Numbered from the stretch's first letter, positions 51,125 to 60,467 are shown. The stretch is DNA of 64,000 nucleotides from Gemmatimonadota bacterium (GCA_016712265.1 JADJRJ010000031.1:930001-994000); one strand, 5' to 3'. The notes: generated from the sequence alone by a model not told the origin. A program made the numbers and translations.

Positions 51125-52072
51125 ATGCGCCGACTCGCCCTCCTCCTTGGCGGTTTCGTCCCCGTCGCCCTCCTCGGGCAGGCTGCACCGGTCAAGCCGG
51201 GGTGGCAGTGGTCCACGGACACCGTCATGCGCGTTGTGAATGCCGTGCGCGCCGGCAAATCGCTCAAGCCGCGCACCTGGCCCGGCGGGGCACGCGTGGC
51301 CGTCCTGCTCTCGTTTGACGTCGACAATGAGACGGTCTCGCTGCGGTTCGGTGAACCAACCGTTGGGGCGTTGTCCCAGGGTCAATACGGCTCCCGCGTC
51401 GCCCTCCAGCGAGTCGTCGACCTGCTGGATCGGAACCGCATCCCGGCGTCGTTCTTTATTCCTGCCATGAGCTTGATGATCGCGCCGCAACAGGTGGACG
51501 TGATCAAGCGCTCCGGACGTCACGAGTTTGCCGTGCATGGGTGGATTCACGAGACCAACACCACGTTACCGGGACCGATCGAGAAGGAGCTGGTACAGCG
51601 CGCCATTGACACACTCACGGCGATGACCGGGACGCGGCCTGTCGGGTATCGCGCCCCGTCCTGGAACTTCTCCCCGAATACCCTGCGGATCGTGCGCGAG
51701 CTCGGCTTTACCTATGAGAGCTCGCTGATGGCCGACGACTCCCCGTACGAGCTCCTGCAGGACGGACAGCCGACGGGAATCGTGGAACTCCCCGTGGAGT
51801 GGATCCTCGACGACGCGCCGCTGTTCAATCCGCAGGGCAATGCCTATATGAACCCGCGCGACGTCGCGCAGGTGTGGATCGACGAGTTCGACCGCGCGCA
51901 TGCGGAGGGCACCATGTTCCTGCTGACCATGCATCCGCACATTTCGGGACATCGGTCCCGCATCGTGGCGTTGGAGAAGCTCATCGCCCACATCAAGACC
52001 AAGCCCGGGGTCTGGTGGGGGACACACCGCGCCGCCGCAGAGTACGTGAAGGCGCAGGCGGGCATGCGCTAA
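51125..52072 (+). CDS. Secreted polysaccharide deacetylase-family protein (PuuE/HpPgdA type)
   Basis: 315 residues from ATG 51125 with signal peptide MRRLALLLGGFVPVALLGQA. The NodB-like fold has motif 1 as LLSFDVDNETVSLR (general base Asp), motif 2 as HGWIHETNTTLPG (His-x3-His metal ligands), and motif 3 as GYRAPSWNFSPNTL; LLTMHPHISGH is motif 5. The DxDNE version and the length match peptidoglycan deacetylase HpPgdA and allantoinase PuuE-like proteins rather than chitin deacetylases. With the signal peptide, a cell-wall amide substrate is likely but not shown. Confidence 0.8.
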   Translation: MRRLALLLGGFVPVALLGQAAPVKPGWQWSTDTVMRVVNAVRAGKSLKPRTWPGGARVAVLLSFDVDNETVSLRFGEPTVGALSQGQYGSRVALQRVVDLLDRNRIPASFFIPAMSLMIAPQQVDVIKRSGRHEFAVHGWIHETNTTLPGPIEKELVQRAIDTLTAMTGTRPVGYRAPSWNFSPNTLRIVRELGFTYESSLMADDSPYELLQDGQPTGIVELPVEWILDDAPLFNPQGNAYMNPRDVAQVWIDEFDRAHAEGTMFLLTMHPHISGHRSRIVALEKLIAHIKTKPGVWWGTHRAAAEYVKAQAGMR

Positions 52073-52206
52073 GGTCACCGGTCGGCGCGATGGGCGTGTC
52101 ACCGAAGACGTCGCCCCGATCTCACCACTAGGTCGGACGCACTCAGCCGGATCTCCCGAAACGCAGGGGCGCATCGCACGAGGGAGGGGATTGCTCGTGA
52201 GTGAGG

Positions 52207-52225
52207 TTTAGGATAGACTAACAAA
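52207..52225. promoter_or_regulatory. DtxR/MntR-type operator upstream of mntH
   Basis: The sequence TTTAGGATAGACTAACAAA contains the palindrome TTAGnnTAnnCTAA (52208-52221), close to the iron/manganese DtxR-family box TTAGGTTAGGCTAACCTAA. It lies 33 bases before the mntH start and overlaps a weak promoter-like TTGCTC (52191) - 17 - TAGACT (52214). A DtxR-family gene closes this operon, so autoregulation by metal is likely. Confidence 0.65.
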
Positions 52226-52257
52226 AAGTTACGCCGGCCCACTCCGGGGCGTCGACC

Positions 52258-53643
52258 GTGAAGACCAACACCCAACCAACCGCCGTGTCCGCACCACCAG
52301 TTCTTGCGACACCTCCGTCTGAGCCCGGCTGGCGCCGGGCCCGCGAGGCACCCTCGTTGGCCGAAGTGCACCGCAGCGTCTCGGTGCATGGCTTGTCCAG
52401 ATGGCGAAAGCTCCTGGCGTTCGCCGGCCCGGGGTATCTCGTGGCCGTCGGCTACATGGATCCCGGCAATTGGGCGACGGACCTCGCCGGGGGCTCGCGA
52501 TTCGGCTACACGCTGCTGAGCGTGATCCTGATCTCCAACCTCATGGCGGTGTTGCTGCAGGGGTTGTCGTCCAAGCTGGGCATTGTCACCGGGCGCGACC
52601 TCGCGCAGGCCTGTCGCGACCACTACTCCGCGCCGGTGAACTTTGCGCTCTGGGCCCTGTGCGAGGTCGCCATCGCGGCCTGTGACCTGGCGGAGGTCAT
52701 CGGGACGGCGATTGCGCTCAACCTGTTGTTCGGCATCTCGCTGCCCTGGGGGGTGGCGATCACGGCGTTCGATGTGCTCATCGTCCTCTACCTCCAGAAC
52801 AAGGGATTCCGCCTGCTGGAGGCCCTGGTCATCGCGCTGGTCGCCGTCGTGGGGTTCTGCTTCCTCTTTGAATTGTTAGTCTCGCGTCCGGACATGGTGG
52901 CGGTCGCCCGGGGTTTCATCCCCACGGCGGAGATCCTGCGGAACCCGGAGATGCTCTACATCGCCATCGGCATCCTCGGTGCCACCGTGATGCCGCATAA
53001 CCTCTACCTGCATTCGTCGATCGTGCAGACACGCAAGTACGAGGAATCGGTGGAGGGAAAGCGCGAAGCGGTTCGTTACGCCTTCGCGGATTCGACCATC
53101 GCCCTGTCGATCGCGCTCTTTATCAACGCGGCGATCCTGATCGTGGCGGCGGCCACCTTTCACCGATCGGGGAACACGCAGGTGGCCGAGATCCAGGATG
53201 CCTATCAGCTGCTGACCCCGCTGCTGGGCGTGGGGGCGGCGAGCACCGTGTTCGCCCTGGCACTCCTGGCCTCCGGGCAGAACTCCACGCTGACGGGCAC
53301 GCTCGCCGGGCAGATCGTCATGGAAGGGTTCCTCAATATCCGGATGCGCCCGTGGCTGCGGCGCCTCCTGACCCGCGCGATTGCCATTGTGCCCGCCGCA
53401 ATCACGGCCATCTTGTACGGCGAGCAAGGGACCGCCAAACTGCTGATCCTGAGTCAGGTCATCCTGTCGCTGCAACTGTCCTTCGCGGTCTTCCCCTTGG
53501 TCATGTTCACGTCCGACAAGTTGAAGATGGGGTCGTTCGTGAACCCCGGGTGGGTGAAGGTGCTCGCCTACACCGTGGCGACGATCATCGCCTCCCTCAA
53601 CGGCTGGCTGCTGTTCCAGACCGTGCGCGGGTGGCTGGCCTGA
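52258..53643 (+). CDS. mntH: Nramp-type manganese/divalent metal transporter
   Basis: 461 residues from a GTG start. The Nramp hallmarks are [11 protein letters not shown] in helix 1 (Asp and Asn metal ligands) and [13 protein letters not shown] in helix 6 (Met and His). Helices continue through [20 protein letters not shown] (the conserved consensus transport motif) to the end, giving eleven segments. It imports Mn(II), possibly Fe(II), with protons. The N-terminal ~55 residues are an unusually long Thr/Pro/Ala head. The stop overlaps the universal stress protein gene by one base. A DtxR-type box lies upstream. Confidence 0.93.
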   Translation: MKTNTQPTAVSAPPVLATPPSEPGWRRAREAPSLAEVHRSVSVHGLSRWRKLLAFAGPGYLVAVGYMDPGNWATDLAGGSRFGYTLLSVILISNLMAVLLQGLSSKLGIVTGRDLAQACRDHYSAPVNFALWALCEVAIAACDLAEVIGTAIALNLLFGISLPWGVAITAFDVLIVLYLQNKGFRLLEALVIALVAVVGFCFLFELLVSRPDMVAVARGFIPTAEILRNPEMLYIAIGILGATVMPHNLYLHSSIVQTRKYEESVEGKREAVRYAFADSTIALSIALFINAAILIVAAATFHRSGNTQVAEIQDAYQLLTPLLGVGAASTVFALALLASGQNSTLTGTLAGQIVMEGFLNIRMRPWLRRLLTRAIAIVPAAITAILYGEQGTAKLLILSQVILSLQLSFAVFPLVMFTSDKLKMGSFVNPGWVKVLAYTVATIIASLNGWLLFQTVRGWLA

Positions 53644-54077
53644 TGTACACGCGCATCCTCGTTCCGCTCGAGAACAGTGCCACCGATGCCGTGATCGTCA
53701 CGCACGTCTCGGCCCTCGCGCGCCACTGTGGGGCCTCGCTGGTCTTCATCCATGTGGCCGACGGCTGGGCAGCGCGGAACATCAATCACCTCAAGCTCCG
53801 CGAGTCCGAGGAGATGCGTCTCGACCGCGAGTACCTCGAGCGCATCACAGCGGAGGCCACACGGGGCGGCCTCCAGGCCGACAGCGTCCTCGCCAGCGGC
53901 GACCCGACGCGCGAGATCGTCGACGCGGCGACGCGGGAGCAGTGCGACCTCATCGCGATGGCGACCCACGGCCACAAGTTGCTCGGTGACGTGGTGTATG
54001 GCAGCGTGGCGAACGGGGTCCGCCATGCGACGACGGTGCCGGTTCTCCTGGTGCGCGCCTCGCGCGCGGACGCGTGA
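53643..54077 (+). CDS. Universal stress protein (UspA family)
   Basis: 144 residues. It opens [20 protein letters not shown] and ends with DLIAMATHGHKLLGDVVYGS, VANGVRHATTVPVLLVR, the family's ATP-binding glycine loop (G-x2-G-x9-G-S/T, slightly degenerate). The start shares a base with the mntH stop, and its own stop overlaps the mntR start (ATGA), so all three genes are translated together. A Usp between a metal importer and its regulator may modulate transport as NRAMP-linked or SdcS-linked Usps do; this is inference. Confidence 0.85.
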   Translation: MYTRILVPLENSATDAVIVTHVSALARHCGASLVFIHVADGWAARNINHLKLRESEEMRLDREYLERITAEATRGGLQADSVLASGDPTREIVDAATREQCDLIAMATHGHKLLGDVVYGSVANGVRHATTVPVLLVRASRADA

Positions 54078-54784
54078 CCGCGCGCAAGCGCCCTTCGAGC
54101 CAGTCGGCCTCGGCCAGCGAGCGTCCCCTCACCGAGCCGGTGGAGGACTACCTCAAGGCGATCTACGCGATCGAGCAGGCCGGCGATGCCGCGGGCACGA
54201 ACGAAATCGCCAGTCGACTGTCCATTGCCGCGGCGTCCGTCAGCGGGATGGTGCGGCGCCTCGCCGACCAGGGGCTAGTGTCGTACGAGCGGTATCGTGG
54301 GGTGCGCCTCACCGGAAATGGGCGGCGGGCTGCCCTCCGGACCATTCGGCGCCATCGGGTGATCGAGGCGTACCTCGCCAAGGCGTTAGGCTACGCGTGG
54401 GATCGTGTGCACGAGGAAGCGGAGCGGCTGGAGCACGCGGCCTCGGACGAGCTGATCGACCGCATGGCTGCCGCCATCGGCGAGCCGCTGACCGATCCGC
54501 ACGGGCATCCGATCCCGACGCGGGAAGGAACGATCGACGAGACTCCGCTCCAGACGCTCGCCGACCTCGGGATGGGACAACGCTCACGGGTCACCCGGGT
54601 GAGTGACGAGGACGGGGAGTTGTTGCGCTACCTGGCCAGGATCGGCATTCGTCCCGGTGTGATGGTGACGATCGCCGAGCGGGCGCCCTTTGAGGGGCCG
54701 ATCTCGTTGCGGGTGGGGAAGGTGACGGTCCAGGTTGGTCCCGCGCTCGCTTCCCGGGTCATGGTGGAGACACTGGCGGACTAA
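54074..54784 (+). CDS. mntR: DtxR/MntR-family metal-dependent repressor
   Basis: 236 residues from a GTG start. The N-terminal winged helix has EDYLKAIYAIEQAGDAAGTN and LADQGLVSYERYRGVRLTG. The dimerisation and metal domain has HRVIEAYLAKALGYAWDRVH and EEAERLEHAASDELIDRMAA; the DPHGHPIP signature follows. A C-terminal SH3/FeoA domain (GDTARV-like ISLRVGKVTVQVGPALASRV) completes an IdeR-length protein. It likely binds the box at 52207 and represses mntH when manganese or iron is sufficient. Confidence 0.9.
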   Translation: MTARKRPSSQSASASERPLTEPVEDYLKAIYAIEQAGDAAGTNEIASRLSIAAASVSGMVRRLADQGLVSYERYRGVRLTGNGRRAALRTIRRHRVIEAYLAKALGYAWDRVHEEAERLEHAASDELIDRMAAAIGEPLTDPHGHPIPTREGTIDETPLQTLADLGMGQRSRVTRVSDEDGELLRYLARIGIRPGVMVTIAERAPFEGPISLRVGKVTVQVGPALASRVMVETLAD

Positions 54785-54799
54785 GTCCCCCCAGCCGTC

Positions 54800-55144
54800 C
54801 TAGTCGTCCGCTCGGCGCCCGAGGATCACCCCCACGACGGCGCCCGTGATGGCCAGGCCAATCGAGACCCACATCACCGGCGATGCCGAGCCACCGCCGA
54901 TGCGACCCTTGGACGCGCCCACCCCGAGACCAACCGAGACGAAGGCGCCGACACACGCGGCGATGACCGCGAGCGCGATGCGCAACTCGTTGGCGGACGA
55001 AGTCTGCATGAGCTTGATCGCCATCTGAACGTCCTGGTCGGTCACCTTCGCATCGCGCATTCGATAGTCGCCGATGGCCTTCTTGAGGTGTTCAGCCAGC
55101 TCGCGCGCCTTGCGGGTGGGTTCGGCGGCCACATGGGCACTCAT
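54800..55144 (-). CDS. Small two-span membrane protein
   Basis: 114 residues. The N-terminal ~55 are soluble and helical (KARELAEHLKKAIGDYRMRD). Two hydrophobic segments follow: LRIALAVIAACVGAFVSVGL and SPVMWVSIGLAITGAVVGVI, separated by a Gly/Ser loop. I do not recognise the family. The start overlaps the alpha/beta hydrolase stop (ATGA), placing it last in the SPFH-led operon. Convergent with mntR after 15 bases. Confidence 0.65.
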   Translation of the reverse strand: MSAHVAAEPTRKARELAEHLKKAIGDYRMRDAKVTDQDVQMAIKLMQTSSANELRIALAVIAACVGAFVSVGLGVGASKGRIGGGSASPVMWVSIGLAITGAVVGVILGRRADD

Positions 55145-56781
55145 GGGACCACCCCGGGCTTGCCCGCACGGGCCCGCGCGACCACCCAGTCGACGACCGG
55201 CCCGATCACATCCCCACCGATCCGCCCGCTGGCAAGCTTTCCATAGTTTGCCGGCGTACCATCCGGGTCGGCAAGGAAGAGGTGGTTCCGGTCGGCAAAG
55301 ACCTTCACGGTCACGTCGCGGTTGCCGCCCGCCTTGAACGCCTGCTCGAGCAGGCCGGCCTGGTTCGCCGTGACCTGCTGGTCGGTGGCGCCCTGCACGA
55401 TGTAGGTGGGCACCATCACCTGCCGCGCGACGGGGAGGGGATCGTGCTCGAGGAAGAAGCGCATCCAGGCGTTGTCCTTCTTGAGCCCGGCGATCGTCCC
55501 GTCGATCGTGCGTAACGCGGAGTCCTTCGCGGTGCGGCTCAACGACGACTCCTTTTCGATACCGTTGCGCAGCTGGAAACGCAGGATGGGCTCGCCCTTC
55601 TCCCCGGGGCCGGCCAGGAGCACAATGCCCGCCAGCCGTGCGTCCGTCGCGGCGACCATTGGGGCGATCATCCCGCCTTCGCTGTGCCCCATCAACATCA
55701 CGCGGTCGGGGTCGATGTCCGGACGGGCGCGCAGCCAGGTCACGAGACTGCGGACGTCGTCCGCAAAGTCGGCGCTGGTCGCCTTGCCGTGGTCACCGGT
55801 GGATTCCCCGATGCCCCGGTCGTCAAACCGGAGGACGGCGATCCCGCGGCGGCCTAACGAGTCAGCCAATTGGCGAAACGGTCGGAATCCGGGGACGATC
55901 GGGATGTACTCGTCACGGTCCTGGCCACCGGACCCGCTGATCGTGACGACGACCGGGAGGCGGCCTGCAGCCCCCTGCGGCAGCGTGAGGGTCCCCGCCA
56001 GTGTATGTCCACCCTTGCCCGGCACCTTTACATGCTCGGCGCGATACGGGGCCCCGGCTGGTGGTTCGTAAGAGGGGCCCCCGACCTTTACGGCCGAGAG
56101 GGCGGCGCCCTCGAGACGCACGGCCTCCAGACGCTGCGCCGGGACGCTGGCGCGAAGCACCTTGCCAGCGGCGTCGAGGGTGAGGTTCGTCTGTGCCGGC
56201 CCGATGCTCACGGTGGCCGTGGTACCATCGATGGTCGTGACCGCCGGGACGGTCTGCCCACCGGACGCCATGAATAGTGGAATGGAGTCGGTGGCCCCCG
56301 GCGTGCTGCGCGCCCGCGCGATGACCATGTCCAGCATCGCGATCGACTGGGGCATGTAGATCAAGGCGCCGGCGCGGGTGGCAATATTCTGCTTGACCTG
56401 CTGGCCGCTGCCACTGATGTCCACGCGCACCGTATCGCCGTCCAGCGTCAGCACGGCGCGCTGCAGGACCGGGGCATCCGGAGAGGCGTTCTGGAACGCC
56501 ACCAACGTCAGCGATTGCAGCACGCCGGGCGAACGCACGGCCCCGGTCCACTGCACGCGGGGTTGGCCGCGGAGCTGCAGGTCGCCCATCCAGCTCGTCG
56601 CGCCGGGCGTGACGCGCTCAATCCCGACCGTGTCCCCACCAACGATGTAGAGCATGCCGAACGAGCGGGGCTGTGCGACGGCGAGGCCCGAGACGAGGGC
56701 AAGGGCCGCGACCACCAGGAAGGTGATGCCAACCCAGCGGGGCAGCCGGATTCCGCGACGGTGCAACATGGCGATCAACAT
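55141..56781 (-). CDS. Alpha/beta hydrolase with N-terminal beta domain
   Basis: 546 residues from the ATG giving MLIAMLHRRGIRLPRWVGIT; a nearby ATG at 56769 is also possible. An N-terminal signal or anchor (WVGITFLVVAALALVSGLAV) leads to a ~220-residue beta-rich domain. The hydrolase domain has GGHTLAGTLTLPQGA, VTISGSGGQDRDEYIPIVPG, VMLMGHSEGGMIAPMVA (nucleophile Ser in GHSEGG, about residue 375) and a terminal ADRNHLFLADPDG (His). It belongs to the dienelactone/S9-like esterase group and is likely exported. It is preceded by the small RHH gene (four-base gap) and SPFH. Confidence 0.8.
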   Translation of the reverse strand: MLIAMLHRRGIRLPRWVGITFLVVAALALVSGLAVAQPRSFGMLYIVGGDTVGIERVTPGATSWMGDLQLRGQPRVQWTGAVRSPGVLQSLTLVAFQNASPDAPVLQRAVLTLDGDTVRVDISGSGQQVKQNIATRAGALIYMPQSIAMLDMVIARARSTPGATDSIPLFMASGGQTVPAVTTIDGTTATVSIGPAQTNLTLDAAGKVLRASVPAQRLEAVRLEGAALSAVKVGGPSYEPPAGAPYRAEHVKVPGKGGHTLAGTLTLPQGAAGRLPVVVTISGSGGQDRDEYIPIVPGFRPFRQLADSLGRRGIAVLRFDDRGIGESTGDHGKATSADFADDVRSLVTWLRARPDIDPDRVMLMGHSEGGMIAPMVAATDARLAGIVLLAGPGEKGEPILRFQLRNGIEKESSLSRTAKDSALRTIDGTIAGLKKDNAWMRFFLEHDPLPVARQVMVPTYIVQGATDQQVTANQAGLLEQAFKAGGNRDVTVKVFADRNHLFLADPDGTPANYGKLASGRIGGDVIGPVVDWVVARARAGKPGVVP

Positions 56782-56785
56782 GGGG

Positions 56786-56965
56786 TTAGTCCGTGGGTGG
56801 TTCGTCGGCTGCGACGCGCGGCAGGCGGCCCGCCTGCTGCAAGGCGCGGCGGAGGAGGAACTCGATCTGGGCATTCAGGCTGCGCAGGTCATCGTTGGCC
56901 CAGCGCTGGACCGCGTCCAGGAGGTCGCGGTCCATGCGCAGGAGGAAGGGTTTCCGCTCAGCCAC
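56786..56965 (-). CDS. 59-residue Arc-like ribbon-helix-helix protein
   Basis: The gene starts at GTG 56965, 12 bases after the SPFH stop, and ends four bases before the hydrolase start. The product reads VAERKPFLLRMDRDLLDAVQ, RWANDDLRSLNAQIEFLLRR then ALQQAGRLP. The KPFLLRM strand, the two helices and the SLNAQIEFLLRRAL hallmark fit the Arc/MetJ ribbon-helix-helix fold. It could be a DNA-binding autoregulator of this operon. No toxin gene of a known type is adjacent, so an antitoxin role is not supported. Confidence 0.7.
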   Translation of the reverse strand: MAERKPFLLRMDRDLLDAVQRWANDDLRSLNAQIEFLLRRALQQAGRLPRVAADEPPTD

Positions 56966-56977
56966 GGGACTGCTCCG

Positions 56978-57847
56978 TTAGTAGAGCGACCCCGCATTCA
57001 CGATCGGCTGGGCGTCCCGGTCGGAACACAGCACCACCAGGAGATTGGACACCATGGTCGCCTTCCGCTCGTCATCCAGGGCCACGATCCCCTTGTCGGC
57101 GATCAACTCCAGTGCATTCTCGACCATGGACACGGCCCCCTCCACGATCTTCTGCCGCGCGGCAATGATCGCCGAGGCCTGCTGGCGGCGCAGCATCGCC
57201 GAGGCGATTTCCGGGGCGTAGGCCAGGTGCGAGATGCGCGCCTCGATCACCTCAACGCCCGCCTTCTGCAGGCGATCCGAGACCGCCTGCTGCAGGGCCT
57301 TGGACACCTCCGCCGCGTGGGTGCTCAACGCCACGTCGGTGGAGCTGTGCGCGTCGTACGGATACGAGGACGCGAGGGCGCGCACCGCGGCCTCCGACTG
57401 CATGACGACGAAGTGCGTGTAGTCATCGACTTCGAACATCGCCTCGGCCGTATCGACCACCTTCCACACCACCACCGCGCCGATCTCGATGGGGTTGGAA
57501 TGGTTGTCGTTCACCTTGAGCTTGGCCGTCTCGAAATTCCGGACGCGCAACGACACCCGCTTCTTTCCATAGAAGGGGTTGGCCCACCACAGCCCCTGGT
57601 CACGCACCGTACCCATGTACTTGCCGAACAGCGTGAGGACCTTGCCGTCGTTGGGCTGGACCGTGAACAGACCGCTGAGTCCGATGATCGCGAGGACGAT
57701 GACGGCGGCCCAAAGGAGCGCGCTGGCAGGGTCGCCCTCCGATCGAGCGACCTCGATGATGCGCCACAAGGCGACCGCGGCGAAGGCGAGAAAGAGGATG
57801 AGGGCGAGGAGCCCCGGAGTGCCCTTCTTGGGAATTTCGCGATACAT
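56978..57847 (-). CDS. SPFH/band 7 membrane protein
   Basis: 289 residues from the ATG giving [20 protein letters not shown]. Two N-terminal hydrophobic segments ([20 protein letters not shown] and [20 protein letters not shown]) lead to the SPFH domain: [38 protein letters not shown] and [18 protein letters not shown] [20 protein letters not shown]. The C-terminal coiled region is [24 protein letters not shown] proteins organise membrane microdomains or hold proteases. It heads a leftward operon with RHH, hydrolase and small membrane protein genes. Two GATATC palindromes sit 28 bases upstream. Confidence 0.85.
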   Translation of the reverse strand: MYREIPKKGTPGLLALILFLAFAAVALWRIIEVARSEGDPASALLWAAVIVLAIIGLSGLFTVQPNDGKVLTLFGKYMGTVRDQGLWWANPFYGKKRVSLRVRNFETAKLKVNDNHSNPIEIGAVVVWKVVDTAEAMFEVDDYTHFVVMQSEAAVRALASSYPYDAHSSTDVALSTHAAEVSKALQQAVSDRLQKAGVEVIEARISHLAYAPEIASAMLRRQQASAIIAARQKIVEGAVSMVENALELIADKGIVALDDERKATMVSNLLVVLCSDRDAQPIVNAGSLY

Positions 57848-57874
57848 GGCAGGCTCGGAAGGTGTTAGCGAAAT

Positions 57875-57891
57875 GATATCACAGGGATATC
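57875..57891 (-). promoter_or_regulatory. Tandem GATATC palindromes upstream of the SPFH gene
   Basis: GATATC at 57875 and 57886 are 11 bases apart (one helical turn), 28-44 bases before the SPFH start. The surrounding patch is A+T-richer than its neighbours. A repressor operator is plausible; the encoded RHH protein is one candidate. No clear -35/-10 pair was found. Confidence 0.4.
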
Positions 57892-58032
57892 GACAAGGCA
57901 AGGGGGATGGCAGTGGCTGGCATCTGGTAGCTGGCGCCAGCTTGGAGGGGCTGCGTGCCGGGACCTGGGGCTTGCGCTTGGGCAGGGGCGCGCGGACCAT
58001 GGTCATCAGTCTGCCATCTCGCCCAACGACAC

Positions 58033-58836
58033 GTGATTCGTCTCGGAACTCAAGGCTGGAACTACGACGCGTGGGTTGGCCCCTTTTATCCATCCGGTAC
58101 ACGTCCGGCTGACTACCTGCGCCACTACGCGAGGGCCTTCGATACCGTCGAGATCGACGCAACCTTCTACGCGGTTCCTTCGGCGGCGAGCGTACGTGGA
58201 TGGCGCGCTCGGGTGCCCCACGGCTTCACCTTCGCGCTCAAGTTGCCCCAGGAGATCACGCACGTACGGCGCTTTCAGCAGGCGGCGGACATTCTGCAGG
58301 AGTTCTGCGACCGTGCCCGGGAGCTGGGTGACCAGCTCGGCCCCATCCTTATCCAGTGTGCGCCGTCGTTCGGCCCGTTGGAGCGTCCGGCGCTCGCCGA
58401 GTTCCTCCCACTGCTGGACCGGTCGCTCAAGTTCGCAATCGAGTTCCGGCACCGCGCGTGGATCACGGACGACGTATTGGAGCTGCTCCGGACGCACGGG
58501 GTCGCGCTGGCACTCTCCGACGCGCGATGGATCTCGCGAAAGGTGCTCCTGCAGCTCGTGGAGCGCCCCACGGCGGACTTCGCGTACCTGCGTTGGATGG
58601 GTCCGGACCGGGAGATCACCGACTACTCCCGCATCCAGGTTGACCGCGGCGCGGAGCTCGATGCCTGGGCCCGGGTGCTCCCTGGCCTCGTCGCGCGGGT
58701 CCGGACGGCCTATGGGTATGTCAACAATCACTTCGCCGGGCACAGCCCCGCCACCGTGCGGTCGCTGCAGGAACGAATGGGGCTCCCAGTCGTCGCCCCG
58801 GAATCGTTAGGCGAGCAGATCTCCCTGTTCGGCTGA
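58033..58836 (+). CDS. DUF72 (YecE) family protein
   Basis: 267 residues from GTG 58033 (VIRLGTQGWNYDAWVGPFYP); an ATG at 57955 would add a Gly/Pro-rich leader. The TIM-barrel family signature is GTQGWNYDAWVGPFYPSGTR, then FDTVEIDATFYAVPSAASVR, FTFALKLPQEITHVRR, and the end YGYVNNHFAGHSPATVRSL. The function of DUF72 is unknown; an endonuclease-like role has been suggested. 12 bases before SURF1, so the two may share a transcript. Confidence 0.85.
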   Translation: MIRLGTQGWNYDAWVGPFYPSGTRPADYLRHYARAFDTVEIDATFYAVPSAASVRGWRARVPHGFTFALKLPQEITHVRRFQQAADILQEFCDRARELGDQLGPILIQCAPSFGPLERPALAEFLPLLDRSLKFAIEFRHRAWITDDVLELLRTHGVALALSDARWISRKVLLQLVERPTADFAYLRWMGPDREITDYSRIQVDRGAELDAWARVLPGLVARVRTAYGYVNNHFAGHSPATVRSLQERMGLPVVAPESLGEQISLFG

Positions 58837-58848
58837 TATCATTCCGGC

Positions 58849-59580
58849 ATGGCGACAACACGCCGTATGACCTGGCGGACCCGGGCCTTCGTCCTCACGG
58901 CACTCCTTGCGGCCGGGACCTTCGTGCGCCTCGGGTTCTGGCAGGTCGGGCGGCTCAATGAGACACGAGCCGCCAACGCGCAGCTCTTTTCGCGCCGCAA
59001 TGCTGAGGCGTCCCCCCTGGAAGCGCTGCTGGCGACACCAGACAGCGCACGCTTTCGCGCCGTATCGCTCTCGGGTCGGTACGACTACGACCATCAGCTG
59101 ATCTGGACGGCGCGCACCAGGTCGGGGGCACCGGGGGTGGTCTTCCTGACGCCGATGATTCCGGACGCTGGGGGGCCGGCGCTCCTGGTCCACCGGGGAT
59201 GGGCGTACGCGGCGGACGGTATGCAGGTGAACGATTCGCTGTGGCGGGAGGGTGTGCAGGAACGGGTCGAGGGCTTCGCCGATGTCTTCTCGACGGGTGA
59301 AGGCCCCGTGCAGGTCCCCTCGGTGTCTCGCGGCATTCGGCGCCTCGACTTTGACTCGCTGCAGGCGATGATCCCGTATCCCATTGCGCGACTCATCGCC
59401 GTGCAACAGATCGGCGCGGGCATCCAGACCACGGTGGCGCACCCCTTCCGGCTCGAACGCCCGACGTTGAATGAGGGTCCGCATCGCGGGTATGCCCTGC
59501 AGTGGTTTGCCTTCGCCGGCATCACCATCCTTGGGACAGCGGCGGTGATCCTTCGGGAGCGGCAGCTCCAGGCGACCTAA
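58849..59580 (+). CDS. SURF1-like cytochrome oxidase assembly protein
   Basis: 243 residues with two membrane helices, at the N terminus (AFVLTALLAAGTFVRLGFWQ) and the C terminus (YALQWFAFAGITILGTAAVI). The conserved FWQVGRLNE, VSLSGRYDYD, LLVHRGWAYA and GYALQWFAFA motifs identify SURF1. It helps place haem in cytochrome c oxidase subunit I. No oxidase genes are in this window. Its stop is overlapped tail to tail by the EamA transporter gene. Confidence 0.88.
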   Translation: MATTRRMTWRTRAFVLTALLAAGTFVRLGFWQVGRLNETRAANAQLFSRRNAEASPLEALLATPDSARFRAVSLSGRYDYDHQLIWTARTRSGAPGVVFLTPMIPDAGGPALLVHRGWAYAADGMQVNDSLWREGVQERVEGFADVFSTGEGPVQVPSVSRGIRRLDFDSLQAMIPYPIARLIAVQQIGAGIQTTVAHPFRLERPTLNEGPHRGYALQWFAFAGITILGTAAVILRERQLQAT

Positions 59581-60467
59581 CGCACCTGACGCGCGTCGCC
59601 GAGCGAGAGCACCACGACGGCGGCCATGATCAGGGCGCCGCCGACGATCATCGGCAGGGTGATGGGTTGGCCGACCATGGCCGCCGCGAGCAGGGCGGCG
59701 AAGATGGGCTCCATGGTGGAGACGATGGACGTGCGCACCGGACCCAGGGTCCCCAGGCCCCGCAGGAAGAGCAGGAGTGCGAGCGCCGTCGATACAATGC
59801 CGGTGGCTATGGCCGCCCCCCACGCGCCGGGTGTGGCGTCGAGGGTGAGTTCGCCGCGAACCGGTGCGCCGACCAAAAAGACCAGGGAGACCCCGGCGGT
59901 GACGAGCCACGTGGCATGTAGTGCAGGCACTCCCACCATCACGCGGGACATGAGTGGGACGTAGATGGCGTAGACCATCGCGGCCCCGAGGCCGAGCGCC
60001 ACGCCCCACGGGTCAAGGGCCTCGCGTCCCGGCCACCCGACGAGGCACGTCACGCCAATCAGCGAAAGCATCAGCGCGATCCCGCGCGCCACCGTGAGTC
60101 GCTCCGTCCCACGCCAGGCGGCGCCAAGGGTGATCCAGGCGGGGAACGTGTAGAACAGGGCGACGAGCGCGGCGGCGGGGATCCAGGCGAGTGCCGCGAG
60201 GGAGAGGACAGCGACCAGCGACTGGCCAACCGCGCCCAGCGCCATGATGCGGGCAGCCACGGCGCGACCTGGAGACAGGTGCGGGGCGCGCTGAACAAAG
60301 GGAGCAAGGACGACCGTCGCCGCGACGAAGCGGACGAGGAGGAAAAAGCTCAATGCCATTCCGTCGCGCGTCGCGACGATGGTCCAGATCGAGATGAGCG
60401 CGAACCCGAGTGCGGCGAGGGCCACGGCGCCCGCGGCACGACGTTCCGCGGGGGACCACCCCGTCAT
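59577..60467 (-). CDS. EamA/DMT-family transporter
   Basis: 296 residues from the ATG giving MTGWSPAERRAAGAVALAAL, which overlaps the mgtE stop by four bases; the open frame further upstream is a shadow. Ten hydrophobic segments form two EamA repeats, e.g. FYTFPAWITLGAAWRGTERL and SIVSTMEPIFAALLAAAMVG. The latter is the family's conserved P/E-containing helix. The substrate could be a metabolite or amino acid. The coupling to mgtE suggests co-transcription only. Confidence 0.8.
   Translation of the reverse strand: MTGWSPAERRAAGAVALAALGFALISIWTIVATRDGMALSFFLLVRFVAATVVLAPFVQRAPHLSPGRAVAARIMALGAVGQSLVAVLSLAALAWIPAAALVALFYTFPAWITLGAAWRGTERLTVARGIALMLSLIGVTCLVGWPGREALDPWGVALGLGAAMVYAIYVPLMSRVMVGVPALHATWLVTAGVSLVFLVGAPVRGELTLDATPGAWGAAIATGIVSTALALLLFLRGLGTLGPVRTSIVSTMEPIFAALLAAAMVGQPITLPMIVGGALIMAAVVVLSLGDARQVR

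Noticed and set aside
56786..56965. Antitoxin of a toxin-antitoxin pair
   Set aside because: The fold fits, but neither neighbour is a toxin of a known type; SPFH and hydrolase partners point to an operon regulator instead.
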